Assembly: GCF_030698145.1 (NCBI RefSeq)
Contig: NZ_JAUYNW010000040.1
Location: 1 to 36,283, forward strand
From: Phenylobacterium sp.
GTDB lineage: Bacteria > Pseudomonadota > Alphaproteobacteria > Caulobacterales > Caulobacteraceae
Length of the DNA: 36,283 nucleotides
Direction of reading: 5' to 3'
Positions 15,335 to 23,215 of this stretch are shown here, piece by piece (the first letter of the stretch is position 1; the number at the start of each line of letters is the position of its first letter). Below the pieces are notes generated by a model that was not told where the DNA came from, searched no databases, and saw only the letters and a program-made list of their open reading frames with translations. Both the position numbers and the translations under genes were made by a program.

Positions 15335-16293
15335 TGATCCGCTCCCGCTTCGGCGCCTTCACCCCCGCCCGCATCGTGGCCGGGGATCATGACCTGTCGG
15401 GCCGCAACGTCATCGTCACCGGCGGGGCCAGCGGCATCGGGGTCGAGACCGCCCGGGCGCTCGCCGGGGCGGGGGCCGACGTCATGCTGGCCGTCCGCGA
15501 CCGGGTGGCGGGCGAACGCGTGGCGGGTGAGATCAACCAATCCATCGGCGCCGACCGGGTGCTGGCCGGGACGCTCGACCTGGCCAGCCTGGGCTCGGTG
15601 GGCTCGTTCGTGGACGCCTGGGGCGACCAGCCGCTGGACATCCTGATCAACAACGCCGGCGTCATGGCCTCGCCCCTGCTGCACACCGCCGAGGACCTGG
15701 AGCTGCAGATCGGCACCAACCATTTCGGCCATTTCGTGCTGACCATGGGGCTGACGCGGGCGCTGATGAACGCCGCCGAGGACGAGCGTACGGCCCGCGT
15801 GGTGCAGCTTTCCTCCATCGGCCACCGGCGCAGCGACATCCACTGGGACGACCCGCACTATCGCTCGCGGCCCTACGACAAGTGGGAGGCCTACGGCCAG
15901 TCCAAGACCGCCAACTCGCTGTTCGCCGTGGGCTTCAACGCGCGCTTCGAGGAGCATGGGATCACCGCCAACGCGGTCATGCCGGGCGGGATCATGACCC
16001 CGCTGCAGCGCTATCTCCCAAAGGAGGAGATGGTGGCCATGGGCTGGATGGACGCCGAGGGCAATGTCCGCGAGGGCTTCAAGACCACCGAGCAGGGCGC
16101 CTCCACCAGCGTCTGGGCCGCGGTGGGCGAGGAGCTGGAGGGGATCGGCGGCCTCTATCTGGAAGACTGCAAGGAGGCCGGGCCCTGGACCAAGGCGGAC
16201 CCGGCGCACGGGGTCATGCCCCACGCCCTGGACCCTGAATCGGCCGAACGCCTCTGGGCGCTGTCGGAAGAAACCACCGGAGTGAAGCTATGA
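15334..16293 (+). CDS. Short-chain dehydrogenase/reductase, retinol dehydrogenase-like
   Basis: This 319-residue SDR has the NAD(P) motif TGGASGIG (about 29-36), NNAGV (about 107-111) and the catalytic set S...YGQSK (about 169 and 188-192), with extra length typical of the WWOX/retinol-dehydrogenase-like group. It oxidises or reduces a hydroxyl/carbonyl substrate in the cytosol. The start ATG 15334 shares one base with the preceding stop. The frame is open far upstream, but that part lies inside the isomerase gene and has no SDR similarity. Its stop overlaps the next gene by ATGA, so three genes form one coupled run. Confidence 0.9.
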   Translation: MIRSRFGAFTPARIVAGDHDLSGRNVIVTGGASGIGVETARALAGAGADVMLAVRDRVAGERVAGEINQSIGADRVLAGTLDLASLGSVGSFVDAWGDQPLDILINNAGVMASPLLHTAEDLELQIGTNHFGHFVLTMGLTRALMNAAEDERTARVVQLSSIGHRRSDIHWDDPHYRSRPYDKWEAYGQSKTANSLFAVGFNARFEEHGITANAVMPGGIMTPLQRYLPKEEMVAMGWMDAEGNVREGFKTTEQGASTSVWAAVGEELEGIGGLYLEDCKEAGPWTKADPAHGVMPHALDPESAERLWALSEETTGVKL

Positions 16294-17147
16294 GCCTGCA
16301 AGGCAAGACCCTGTTCGTCACCGGCGCCAGCCGCGGCATCGGCCTGGCCATCGCCCTGCGCGCCGCGCGCGACGGCGCCAATATCGCCATCGCCGCCAAG
16401 ACCGCCGAGCCGCATCCGAAGCTGCCGGGGACCATCTACACGGCGGCCAAGGAGATCGAGGAGGCCGGCGGCCAGGCGCTGCCGCTGATCGTCGACGTGC
16501 GCGACGAGGCCAGCGTCTATGACGCCGTGCAGAAGACCGTCGAACGGTTCGGGGGGATCGACATCTGCGTCAACAACGCCTCGGCCATCTCGATGACCGG
16601 CACGCTGGCCACCGACATGAAGCGCTACGACCTGATGAACCAGGTCAATGCGCGCGGGACCTATCTCACCTCCAAGGCCTGCATCCCGCACCTGAAGAAC
16701 GCCGCCAATCCGCACGTGCTGATGCTTTCGCCGCCGCTGGACATGTCGGCCCGCTGGTTCGAGGGCCACACGGCCTACACCATGGCCAAGTTCGGGATGA
16801 GCATGTGCGTGCTGGGCATGGCGGCGGAGTTCAAGGCCGACGGGATCGCCTTCAACGCGCTCTGGCCGCGCACCGGCATCGCCACGGCGGCGATCCGCTT
16901 CGCCCTGGCTGGGGACGAAGGCATGAAGCAGTGCCGCACACCCGAGATCATGGCCGACGCCGCCCACGCCATCTTCGAGAAGCCCGCCCGCGCGTTCAGC
17001 GGCAACTTCCTGATCGACGACAGCTTCCTCTACGCCGAGGGCGAGCGGGACTTCGACAAGTACCGGGTCGACCCGACCACTCGGCTGATGCCGGACTTCT
17101 TCGTCCCCGCCGACAGCGTCCCGCCGCCGGGGGTGGTGGTCGGCTAG
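16290..17147 (+). CDS. Short-chain dehydrogenase/reductase, HSDL2-like
   Basis: This 285-residue SDR is similar to the dehydrogenase domain of hydroxysteroid dehydrogenase-like protein 2. It shows TGASRGIG (about 12-19), the long insert AAKTAEPHPKLPGTIYTAAK (33-52) that marks HSDL2, NNASAISMTGT (about 94-104) and the active-site YTMAK. The C-terminal SCP2 lipid-carrier domain of the animal protein is absent, as in most bacterial homologues. The substrate is probably a fatty acyl or sterol-like alcohol, inferred from family and operon. ATG 16290 overlaps the previous stop by four bases. The stop overlaps the opposing TfoX-like gene by the four bases CTAG. Confidence 0.9.
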   Translation: MSLQGKTLFVTGASRGIGLAIALRAARDGANIAIAAKTAEPHPKLPGTIYTAAKEIEEAGGQALPLIVDVRDEASVYDAVQKTVERFGGIDICVNNASAISMTGTLATDMKRYDLMNQVNARGTYLTSKACIPHLKNAANPHVLMLSPPLDMSARWFEGHTAYTMAKFGMSMCVLGMAAEFKADGIAFNALWPRTGIATAAIRFALAGDEGMKQCRTPEIMADAAHAIFEKPARAFSGNFLIDDSFLYAEGERDFDKYRVDPTTRLMPDFFVPADSVPPPGVVVG

Positions 17148-17488
17148 GCTCTGGGCTTCTTCGGCGCCTTGGACCGCGCCGCGGCGTCGACAGCCTTGCC
17201 GGCCCACTCGGCCAGGGCGTCGGGGTCCTCCAGGGCCTCCAGCGGGGCGGCGCAATAGCTCATCGGCTTGTCGCCGCCGAACGGCCGGAACGGCTCGCAA
17301 CCGGCCGCCGCGAATTCCGCGCGGCTCAGGTCGTCGACCTTCAGAAAGAGGGTGTCCTCGGCGATCAGGGCGAAGAACAGGCCATGCCGCGACAGGCCGA
17401 CCCCGCCGAACATCCGCCGGTGGGTGATCCCGCCCATCGGCTCGAGCTGCTCCAGGACGTAGGCGAGATAGTCGGGGGACACGGCCAA
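17144..17488 (-). CDS. TfoX N-terminal domain family protein
   Basis: This 114-residue cytosolic protein matches the TfoX-N domain: RRMFGGVGLSRHGLFFALI (about 24-42), DTLFLKVDD (45-53) and PFGGDKPMSYCAAP. It ends in a lysine/alanine/proline-rich tail (RSKAPKKPRA). TfoX in gammaproteobacteria controls competence, but stand-alone TfoX-N proteins are of unknown function. The start is non-ATG: TTG 17486-17488 with GGAG nine bases upstream, or GTG 17480-17482 two codons later. It ends tail-to-tail with the HSDL2-like gene. Confidence 0.85.
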   Translation of the reverse strand: MAVSPDYLAYVLEQLEPMGGITHRRMFGGVGLSRHGLFFALIAEDTLFLKVDDLSRAEFAAAGCEPFRPFGGDKPMSYCAAPLEALEDPDALAEWAGKAVDAAARSKAPKKPRA

Positions 17489-17526
17489 GATGTTGCGCTC
17501 CGAGGGCTCGTTGCGAATATAGGGTC

Positions 17527-18006
17527 ATGACCGTCATAATCCGACCCGCCGTTCCCGCCGACGCCGCCCTGATCCATGGCTTCGTCCGCGCCCTCGCCGA
17601 CTATGAGAAGCTGCTGCACGAAGTGGAGGCCAGCCAGGCCGACCTCGCCGGCCACCTGTTCGCGGACAATCCGCGCCTCTACTGCGACATCGCCGAGGCG
17701 GACGGCGAGCCGGTGGGCTTCGCCATCTGGTTCTACAACTACTCGACCTTCCGGGGCCGGCACGGGATCTATCTGGAGGACCTGTTCGTGGTCCCGCAGG
17801 CCCGGGGCCTGGGGGCCGGCAAGGCCCTGCTGAGCCGGCTGGCCCAGCGTTGCGAGGAGCAGGGGCTGGCGCGGCTGGAATGGGCGGTGCTGGACTGGAA
17901 CGCGCCCTCGATCGCCTTCTATGACAGCCTCGGCGCCACGGCCCAGACCGACTGGATCGTCCGCCGGCTGACCGGCGAGCCGCTCAAGGCGATGGCGGCG
18001 GGCTAG
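17527..18006 (+). CDS. GNAT-family N-acetyltransferase
   Basis: This 159-residue acetyltransferase contains the acetyl-CoA pyrophosphate loop VVPQARGLGAGKALLSRLA (about 87-105, Q/RxxGxG/A) and the C-terminal WNAPSIAFYDSLGA (about 121-134). The sequence LEDLFVVP and the overall length resemble spermidine/spermine acetyltransferase-like GNATs; the substrate is not readable. The start ATG 17527 is 38 bases from the divergent TfoX-like gene. Its stop overlaps the DUF3147 gene on the other strand by CTAG. Confidence 0.9.
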   Translation: MTVIIRPAVPADAALIHGFVRALADYEKLLHEVEASQADLAGHLFADNPRLYCDIAEADGEPVGFAIWFYNYSTFRGRHGIYLEDLFVVPQARGLGAGKALLSRLAQRCEEQGLARLEWAVLDWNAPSIAFYDSLGATAQTDWIVRRLTGEPLKAMAAG

Positions 18007-18353
18007 AGCTTCAGGCCAAAGCGGGGCCCCAGCCAGGTCATGGCCAGATAGAGGGCGATGGTGAGCGCGCAGCCCGCGGCCAACGCCGCCCAGAACGGGA
18101 CGCCCTTGCGCAGCAGGGCCGGGATCAGCAGGAACATCGGCAGGGACGGCAGGACGAACCAGAAGGTGGCCTCCGCGTGGGCGGCCATCCTCGGGGTGTC
18201 GCCCGTGTCGCGCCACAGCCAGATCATGCCGAGGATCGAGACCAGGGGCAGGGAAGCGATCAGGGCGCCGAAACCAGGACTGCGCTTGGCGACTTCGGAA
18301 ACCGCGGCGATGATGAGCCCTGAGAGCAGCGCCTTGACGACCAGATAGACCAC
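18003..18353 (-). CDS. DUF3147 family small integral membrane protein
   Basis: This is a 116-residue inner-membrane protein with four hydrophobic segments (about 2-20, 29-46, 59-79 and 85-108). It contains the family-like wording AVSEVAKRSPGFGALIASLP (16-35). The function is unknown; family members are small four-helix membrane proteins. I chose GTG 18353 because GGAGG lies eight bases upstream and the resulting N-terminus (MVYLVVKALLSG) fits the family. A longer frame starting at 18455 would overlap the divergent acetyltransferase gene. Confidence 0.8.
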   Translation of the reverse strand: MVYLVVKALLSGLIIAAVSEVAKRSPGFGALIASLPLVSILGMIWLWRDTGDTPRMAAHAEATFWFVLPSLPMFLLIPALLRKGVPFWAALAAGCALTIALYLAMTWLGPRFGLKL

Positions 18354-18367
18354 GACGCGAACCTCCA

Positions 18368-18385
18368 GTGAGGTGCTAACCTCAC
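18368..18385. promoter_or_regulatory. Inverted repeat in a divergent promoter region
   Basis: GTGAGGTGCTAACCTCAC has perfect 7-base arms (18368-18374 and 18379-18385) around GCTA. It sits in the 67-base spacer between the divergent DUF3147 and GNAT genes, just upstream of the GGAGG of the former. This looks like a dimeric repressor operator; no regulator gene is adjacent. Confidence 0.4.
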
Positions 18386-18420
18386 CGTGTTCGCAACCGC
18401 TAAGCAAGGTCGGAGCCGCC

Positions 18421-19017
18421 ATGAGCGCACCGCCCAAGACCGTACTCACCGCCACGCCTGAGGAGGCTGCCGCTATCCGCCAAGCGGCGCGGATCTCGGC
18501 TGACCGGGTGGTCGCCGGCCCGGAGCACGTGGAGGGCCTGCTGGCCCTGTTCTCCGATCCCCGGGTGTCGGATCCGATCTACGACCTGCCGCGGCCGTTC
18601 ACGCCCGAGAGCGTGGCGAAGTGGGTGGCCGACAGCGAGGCCCTGCGCCAGGAGGGCCGCTGCATCCTCAGCGTCAACCTGGACGAGGCCGGTCAGGTGG
18701 CGGGCTATTCGCGGATCACCGTCTGGCCCGAACGGTCCTCGGCGGAGCTCGCCGGGGCGGCGCGGGCCGATCGCCAGAACAGCGGCCACGGCCGGGAAGG
18801 CGTGGCGCGGTCCATCGCCTGGATGTTCGAGGTGCTGGGGGTGCGGCTGATCGGCCTGACCGCGGCCCTGGACAATGTCCGCTCGGCCAAGGCCATCGAC
18901 GGGGCGGGCTTCAAGCGGATGGGCGAGGTCGAGAGCGTGCGCCCGGACGGCACGACGCGGCGCTCGATCTACTGGGAGCTGTCACGGGACGCCTGGATGC
19001 GGCGGCACGTGCTGTAG
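18421..19017 (+). CDS. GNAT-family acetyltransferase
   Basis: This 198-residue GNAT protein has a RimJ/RimL-like layout: a central strand CILSVNLDEAGQVAGYSRIT (about 81-100), the acetyl-CoA loop NSGHGREGVARSIAWMFE (about 120-137) and the late DNVRSAKAIDGAGFKRMGEV (about 156-175). It likely acetylates an amino group of a protein N-terminus or small molecule; specificity is unknown. ATG 18421 is selected because GGAG lies six bases upstream. An in-frame ATG at 18373 would place the start inside the inverted repeat. The 3' end is followed by a large palindromic element. Confidence 0.85.
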   Translation: MSAPPKTVLTATPEEAAAIRQAARISADRVVAGPEHVEGLLALFSDPRVSDPIYDLPRPFTPESVAKWVADSEALRQEGRCILSVNLDEAGQVAGYSRITVWPERSSAELAGAARADRQNSGHGREGVARSIAWMFEVLGVRLIGLTAALDNVRSAKAIDGAGFKRMGEVESVRPDGTTRRSIYWELSRDAWMRRHVL

Positions 19018-19024
19018 CGTCCCA

Positions 19025-19156
19025 TCCCTCCTCCTTGTGGGGAGGGCGGCTTGCGCAGCAAGCGAGGGTGGGGAAGCCTTGAGACGACATCGCGCGCCGC
19101 CGAACTTCCCCACCCTCGACCGCTAGGCGGTCTTCCCTCCCCACAAGGAGGTGGGA
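19025..19156. repeat. 132-bp palindromic element with cloverleaf-like folding
   Basis: Outer arms 19025-19046 and 19135-19156 are complementary at 21 of 22 positions (core CCTCCTTGTGGGGAGGG). Inside are a perfect hairpin GCTTGC-GCA-GCAAGC (19049-19063), a 13-bp inner stem (19064-19076 with 19105-19117, GAGGGTGGGGAAG), and a second perfect hairpin GACCGC-TAG-GCGGTC (19118-19132). The joints are only two bases long, giving a symmetrical four-way junction. It lies between convergent genes, as expected for a REP/MITE-like intergenic element, and may also act as a 3' end structure. Confidence 0.85.
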
Positions 19157-19163
19157 AAAAGGA

Positions 19164-20096
19164 TCAGCTCGCGGTGGCGGGCTTGGGCGCCGTGGCGCCC
19201 GGCAGGACCGCGCGGCCCAGGTCGTAGAATTTCGGGGCCATCTTGGGGATGGCTTCCTTGATGATCGAGTCGACGGTCCAGCCCTCTTCCTTGGTCACGG
19301 TCTCGATGGGCCGCGGCTGCGAATAGAGGATGATGTTCTCGCCCGACGAGCCGAAGATCTGTCCCGAGACGCTGGCGGCGGCCGGGGAGACCATGGCCAC
19401 GGAGAAGCGGGCCGGCTGGTCGGCGCGGATCTTCTCGGCCATCACCGCGCGACGGGCGGCGGCGGCTTCGTCCTTGATCGGCACCGACTGGGTCATGCGG
19501 GTCCAGGCGACCGGCGCCACGCAGTTGGAGCGCACATTGTTGCGCGCGCCTTCCATGGCGATGATCCGCGAGAGGCCGGCGATGCCCATCTTGGCCGCGC
19601 CGTAATTGGCCTGGCCGATGTTGCCGAACAGGCCCGAGGTCGAGGTGAAGAACATGTAGGCGCCGTCGTTCTGTTCGCGGAACAGCTCGATCGTGGCGCG
19701 GGCGACATTGAACGAGCCGCGCATGTGGACGGCGATGACGCTGTCCCACTCGGCTTCGGTCATCTTGTGGAACATCACGTCACGCAGGATGCCGGCGGGA
19801 TTGATCACCGCATGCAGGCCGCCGAAGCTCTTCTTGGCCTGCTCGACCATGCCGTAGACGGCGTCCAGGTCGGTGACGCTGTCGGAATTGGAGACCGCTT
19901 CGCCGCCCGCGGCGCGGATCTCGGCGGCGACGGACTCGGCGGGGCCCGCCGAACCTTCGTCTTCGCCCTTGAGGCTGCCGCCCAGGTCGTTGACCACGAC
20001 CTTCGCGCCTTCCTGCGCGGCGATCAGCGCGCAATCGCGGCCGATACCGTTGCCGCCTCCGGTGACAAGAACAACTTTGCCTGAAAGAGCGCCCAT
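19164..20096 (-). CDS. Short-chain dehydrogenase/reductase, multifunctional enzyme type 2-like
   Basis: This 310-residue SDR has TGGGNGIGRD (about 13-22) and the NDLGGSLKGEDEGSAGPAES segment (about 36-55), which is typical of the (3R)-hydroxyacyl-CoA dehydrogenase domain of HSD17B4/MFE-2 and its bacterial homologues. The active-site YGAAK follows GLFGNIGQAN (about 155-170). The predicted reaction is NAD-dependent oxidation of a 3-hydroxyacyl-CoA; the exact chain is unknown. The C-terminal 60 residues (EGWTVDSIIKEAIPKMAPKF) extend beyond the minimal SDR fold, as in this group. It starts 32 bases after the MFS gene stop, so the two are probably co-transcribed. Confidence 0.9.
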   Translation of the reverse strand: MGALSGKVVLVTGGGNGIGRDCALIAAQEGAKVVVNDLGGSLKGEDEGSAGPAESVAAEIRAAGGEAVSNSDSVTDLDAVYGMVEQAKKSFGGLHAVINPAGILRDVMFHKMTEAEWDSVIAVHMRGSFNVARATIELFREQNDGAYMFFTSTSGLFGNIGQANYGAAKMGIAGLSRIIAMEGARNNVRSNCVAPVAWTRMTQSVPIKDEAAAARRAVMAEKIRADQPARFSVAMVSPAAASVSGQIFGSSGENIILYSQPRPIETVTKEEGWTVDSIIKEAIPKMAPKFYDLGRAVLPGATAPKPATAS

Positions 20097-20128
20097 GGAT
20101 CTATCTCCCTAAGAATAATGCTTGTTTG

Positions 20129-21385
20129 TTATTCGAGGCGGTCGGCCTTGCGCAAGGCGGGAAAGAGTTTGGCCCAGACGCCGGTGACGATCAACGCGCC
20201 AACCCCGCCGAAGACCGCCGCGCCCACCGGGCCGAAGAACCGCGCCACCACCCCGCTCTCGAATTCGCCGAGTTCGTTGGAGGCCCCGATGAACAGCGAC
20301 GAGACCGCCGCCACCCGACCGCGCATGTGATCGGGCGTCACGATCTGCACCAGGGTCTGGCGCACATAGACGCTGAGCATGTCGGCCCCGCCCAGCACGG
20401 CGAGCGCCGCCACCGACAGGGGCAGGGATTTCGACAGGCCGAACACGATGGTGGCCGCGCCGAACACCGCCACGCCGGCGAACATGGTCACGCCCGCGAA
20501 GCGCCGGATCGGATAGCTGGCCAGGATGAAGGCGACGATCGTCGCTCCGATGGCCGGACCGGCGCGTAGCAGGCCGAAGCCTTCCGGCCCAACATGCAGC
20601 ACGTCGCGGGCGAAGACCGGCAGCAGGGCCGTGGCGCCGCCCAGCAGCACGGCGAACAGGTCCAGCGAGATGGCCCCGAACACGATCTTGTTGCGCCAGG
20701 TATAGGCCAGCCCCTCCTTGATCAGCGCCCAGCGCGAGCCGGCCTGGACTTCGGGCTGGGCGTTTCCCTTGATCAGGAAGACGCAACCCGCCGCCAGCAC
20801 GTAGAGGACGACGGTGACCGAGTAGGACAGGCCCGTGGAGTGGGTCAGGAGCAGGCCGCCGATGGCCGGGCCGACGATGGACCCGCCCTGCCAGGCCAGA
20901 GAGTTCCAGGCGATGGCGCGGGGCAGCAGGCTGCGCGGGACCAGCGTGGGGCCCAGCGCCGTGGAGGAAGGTCCCATGAAGGCGCGGCTGGCGCCGAACA
21001 GGGCCGACAGCACCAACAGCAGCGGGATCGAGGCGAAGTCGAGGATCGAGGCGGCCGCCAGGATCACCGCCGTGGCGATCTCGCCGGCGTAACACCACAG
21101 CAGCACCTTGCGCCGGTCGTGGCGGTCGGCGGTCTCGCCGGCGATGGGCGACAGCACCAGCACGGGGATGAAGGCCGCCAGGCCGATCATCCCGACATAG
21201 AAGGCCGCCTGCTTCACATCCATGGTCTCGCGGGCCACGGCGTACATCTGCCAGCCCAGCGCCACCGACTGGATCTGCACCCCCAGCGTCGCGGCCACCC
21301 TCGCCGCCCAGAAGCGCATGAAGTCGGCGTGCCGCAGAAGATCGCGGACGGCGGCGGGCTGGTCGTCGGGGAGGGTGTCGGTCAT
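20129..21385 (-). CDS. MFS transporter, EntS/MFS_3-like exporter
   Basis: This inner-membrane transporter of about 418 residues has twelve predicted helices. It contains FMRFWAARVAATLGVQIQSV (about 22-41), typical of the MFS_3 (enterobactin exporter-like) family, and the loop motif GETADRHDRRKVLL (about 83-96), a variant of the MFS motif A. It uses a proton gradient to move a small molecule, most often outward; the substrate is unknown. I use ATG 21385, which gives the normal family N-terminus. ATG 21454 has a better ribosome binding site (GGAAGG seven bases upstream) but would add 23 residues unlike the family, so the start is uncertain. It is followed by an SDR gene. Confidence 0.85.
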   Translation of the reverse strand: MTDTLPDDQPAAVRDLLRHADFMRFWAARVAATLGVQIQSVALGWQMYAVARETMDVKQAAFYVGMIGLAAFIPVLVLSPIAGETADRHDRRKVLLWCYAGEIATAVILAAASILDFASIPLLLVLSALFGASRAFMGPSSTALGPTLVPRSLLPRAIAWNSLAWQGGSIVGPAIGGLLLTHSTGLSYSVTVVLYVLAAGCVFLIKGNAQPEVQAGSRWALIKEGLAYTWRNKIVFGAISLDLFAVLLGGATALLPVFARDVLHVGPEGFGLLRAGPAIGATIVAFILASYPIRRFAGVTMFAGVAVFGAATIVFGLSKSLPLSVAALAVLGGADMLSVYVRQTLVQIVTPDHMRGRVAAVSSLFIGASNELGEFESGVVARFFGPVGAAVFGGVGALIVTGVWAKLFPALRKADRLE

Positions 21386-21746
21386 GGGGCCGGCAACTTG
21401 GCCGTAGAACGGGCGGGCGGCAATGGCGGCCGCGACCTCAAGCCGACGCTTCATGGCCAGCCTTCCAGCGGCGCGTAGGGCCCGGGCGTCGCGGGCCCAG
21501 CTGGATGACGTCCTTCAGGTATAGATTGTAAGTATGGATGGTTGTTTGGGCATTCTGCTCTTCAGAAGGTTGAATTTCTCAACATCGTCAGATATCTGCC
21601 TGCGACATTTTGTCATTTATGCCAATATCTCATAGTAAATTGACAATTAACTACAAATCATAACCCTACTTTATCTGGCCCCAGCCATTTCTCGCATCGA
21701 ACAACCGCTACCAAACGATGCCTGATCAACCTGGAGAATCCACGAG
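21386..21746. promoter_or_regulatory. AT-rich promoter region upstream of the UrcA-like gene
   Basis: This spacer of about 360 bases (291 if the upstream MFS start is real) contains a stretch, about 21520-21690, far richer in A/T than the rest of the window. Candidate sigma70 elements on the plus strand are TTGTCA (21610-21615), 17 bases, then TAGTAA (21633-21638); a perfect TTGACA also lies at 21640-21645 without a clear partner. GTTGA/TCAAC is a small inverted repeat near 21570-21585. I see no gene here. Confidence 0.45.
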
Positions 21747-22247
21747 ATGAAGTTCACCGTTTTCGCCGCCGCCTCGGTCCTGACCGCCCTGATCGCCATG
21801 CCCGCCAGCGCGGCCGACGTCCGCGTTTCCAGCGCCCCGACCCCGGTGGTGCGCATCGCCCTCGCCGGCAAGACCGACGTGCAGATCAGCGCCGAGATCA
21901 AGGCCGCCGCGACCACCGTCTGCGGCAAGGCGCTCAGCGACTGCACCGCCGGCGCCATCCGTGACGCGAACGCCCAGCTCGCCTCCATCCATCGCGCCCA
22001 CGCCCGGGCCGCCAACGCCACGCAGATCGACGTCGCCCGCGAAGACCCCAAGGCCGTGCGCGTGCCGGTCACCGGCCGTTCGCTGGTCCAGATCAACACC
22101 GACATCGACGCCGCGGCCAAGCTCGTGTGCAAGGGCCAGGACGCCACGGCGTTCCGCAGCTGCGTGGCCGGCGCGGTCCGTTCGGCCAAGGCGCAACTGC
22201 AGCAGATCGCCCAGGCGCCGCGTCCGGCCCAGGTGGCCTCGCGCTAA
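21747..22247 (+). CDS. Secreted UrcA-like protein with an internal duplication
   Basis: The 166-residue precursor has a signal peptide (MKFTVFAAASVLTALIAMPA, cleavage likely after ASA at 20-22). The mature region is two related copies. Copy one is VVRIALAGKTDVQISAEIKA with Cys59 and Cys66 (about 34-82). Copy two is AVRVPVTGRSLVQINTDIDA with Cys128 and Cys139 (about 103-155). Each has a strand, a helix with AA-x-x-VC, and a second Cys, the plan of UrcA-family proteins common in Caulobacterales and sphingomonads, whose function is unknown. One disulfide per copy is likely. It has its own AT-rich promoter region and a strong terminator, so it is a monocistronic and probably well-expressed gene. 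GGAG lies ten bases before ATG 21747. Confidence 0.75.
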   Translation: MKFTVFAAASVLTALIAMPASAADVRVSSAPTPVVRIALAGKTDVQISAEIKAAATTVCGKALSDCTAGAIRDANAQLASIHRAHARAANATQIDVAREDPKAVRVPVTGRSLVQINTDIDAAAKLVCKGQDATAFRSCVAGAVRSAKAQLQQIAQAPRPAQVASR

Positions 22248-22271
22248 GCCCGCCAAGTCGGCTCTCGACTG

Positions 22272-22297
22272 ACGGCCCGCCGGCGACGGCGGGCCGT
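22272..22297 (+). terminator. Factor-independent terminator after the UrcA-like gene
   Basis: ACGGCCCGCCG (22272-22282) pairs perfectly with CGGCGGGCCGT (22287-22297) around GCGA, followed by TTTC. It lies 24 bases after the stop codon of the UrcA-like gene. The T-run is short, but the stem is strong. Confidence 0.75.
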
Positions 22298-22399
22298 TTC
22301 GCGTTCCGGCCCAGGCCCTGAACTCACAAGAACCGGGCGAATTGGTCGTTTGCCCCAGCCCGACCACCCGACCAACCTCCTGACAACCAAGGAGGGCCC

Positions 22400-23215
22400 A
22401 TGACCCGCGATGACCTGATCGCCGCCTTCGCCGCCCACGCGGAGGCCGACCCCCGGGTGCTCGCGCTCCTGCTGGGCGGCAGCCTGGGCGCCGGGGGCGG
22501 CGACGCCTACAGCGACGCCGATCTGATCGTCGTCCTGGCGCCGGAGCATCACGGCGCCTTCGTCGAGCAGGTCCGGGCCTGGGCGGGCGAGATCGCCGCC
22601 CCGGTCCTCTGGCGCCAGGTCTATCCGGGGCTTCCCCTGTTCCACGCGATCACGCCCGGTTGGATCCGGTTCGACATCACCGTGACGGTCCCCGGCCGGG
22701 TGACCGGCGCGCGCGCCGGCCTGAAGCCGCTGTTCGACCGCGCCGGGGTCTGGGACGCCCTGCCGGAACGGATGGAGCCCAGGTCGATCGATCCGGCGAA
22801 GCTGGAGGCGATGATCGTGGAGTTCCTGCGGGTCATGGGCCTGCTGGTCGTGGGCATGGGACGCCGGGAGTACGTGCTGGGGATCACCGGCGTGGGCCTG
22901 CTGCGCGGCCTGCTCATCGAGCTGATGATCGCCGAGACCCGGCCGCCGCTGCCGCCCGGAGCCCTGCACCTGGCCGACATCCTGCCGCCCGCTGATATCG
23001 ACACCCTGGCCGGGTTGCCCCACGCCGCCGCCGATCGGGCGTCGGTGATCGTAGCCAACCTTGTCCTGGCCGAGCTGTTCCTGCCCCGCGCGCGGGCGTT
23101 GGCGAGGCAGGTCGGGGCCGTCTGGCCCGACGCCTTCGAAGCCGCCACCCGCGCCCACCTGCGGCGCGATCTCGGGCTCGAGCTGCCGGAAGCGCTGCTA
23201 GCCGATTCCAATTGA
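22400..23215 (+). CDS. Nucleotidyltransferase-fold protein
   Basis: This 271-residue protein carries the polymerase-beta-like nucleotidyltransferase signature LLLGGSLGAGGGDAYSDADL (23-42) with metal aspartates D39 and D41 and the third at D92 in RFDITV. This catalytic triad transfers a nucleotide to a hydroxyl, as in aminoglycoside adenylyltransferases. The rest is a helical C-terminal domain of unknown specificity. It could act on a small molecule or a protein; there is no neighbouring antitoxin-like gene. The start ATG 22400 follows AAGGAGG closely, a strong ribosome binding site. Confidence 0.8.
   Translation: MTRDDLIAAFAAHAEADPRVLALLLGGSLGAGGGDAYSDADLIVVLAPEHHGAFVEQVRAWAGEIAAPVLWRQVYPGLPLFHAITPGWIRFDITVTVPGRVTGARAGLKPLFDRAGVWDALPERMEPRSIDPAKLEAMIVEFLRVMGLLVVGMGRREYVLGITGVGLLRGLLIELMIAETRPPLPPGALHLADILPPADIDTLAGLPHAAADRASVIVANLVLAELFLPRARALARQVGAVWPDAFEAATRAHLRRDLGLELPEALLADSN

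Noticed and set aside
18373..18420. Upstream ATG extension of the GNAT gene at 18421
   Set aside because: The extra 16 residues have no ribosome binding site and run through the inverted repeat in the promoter region.
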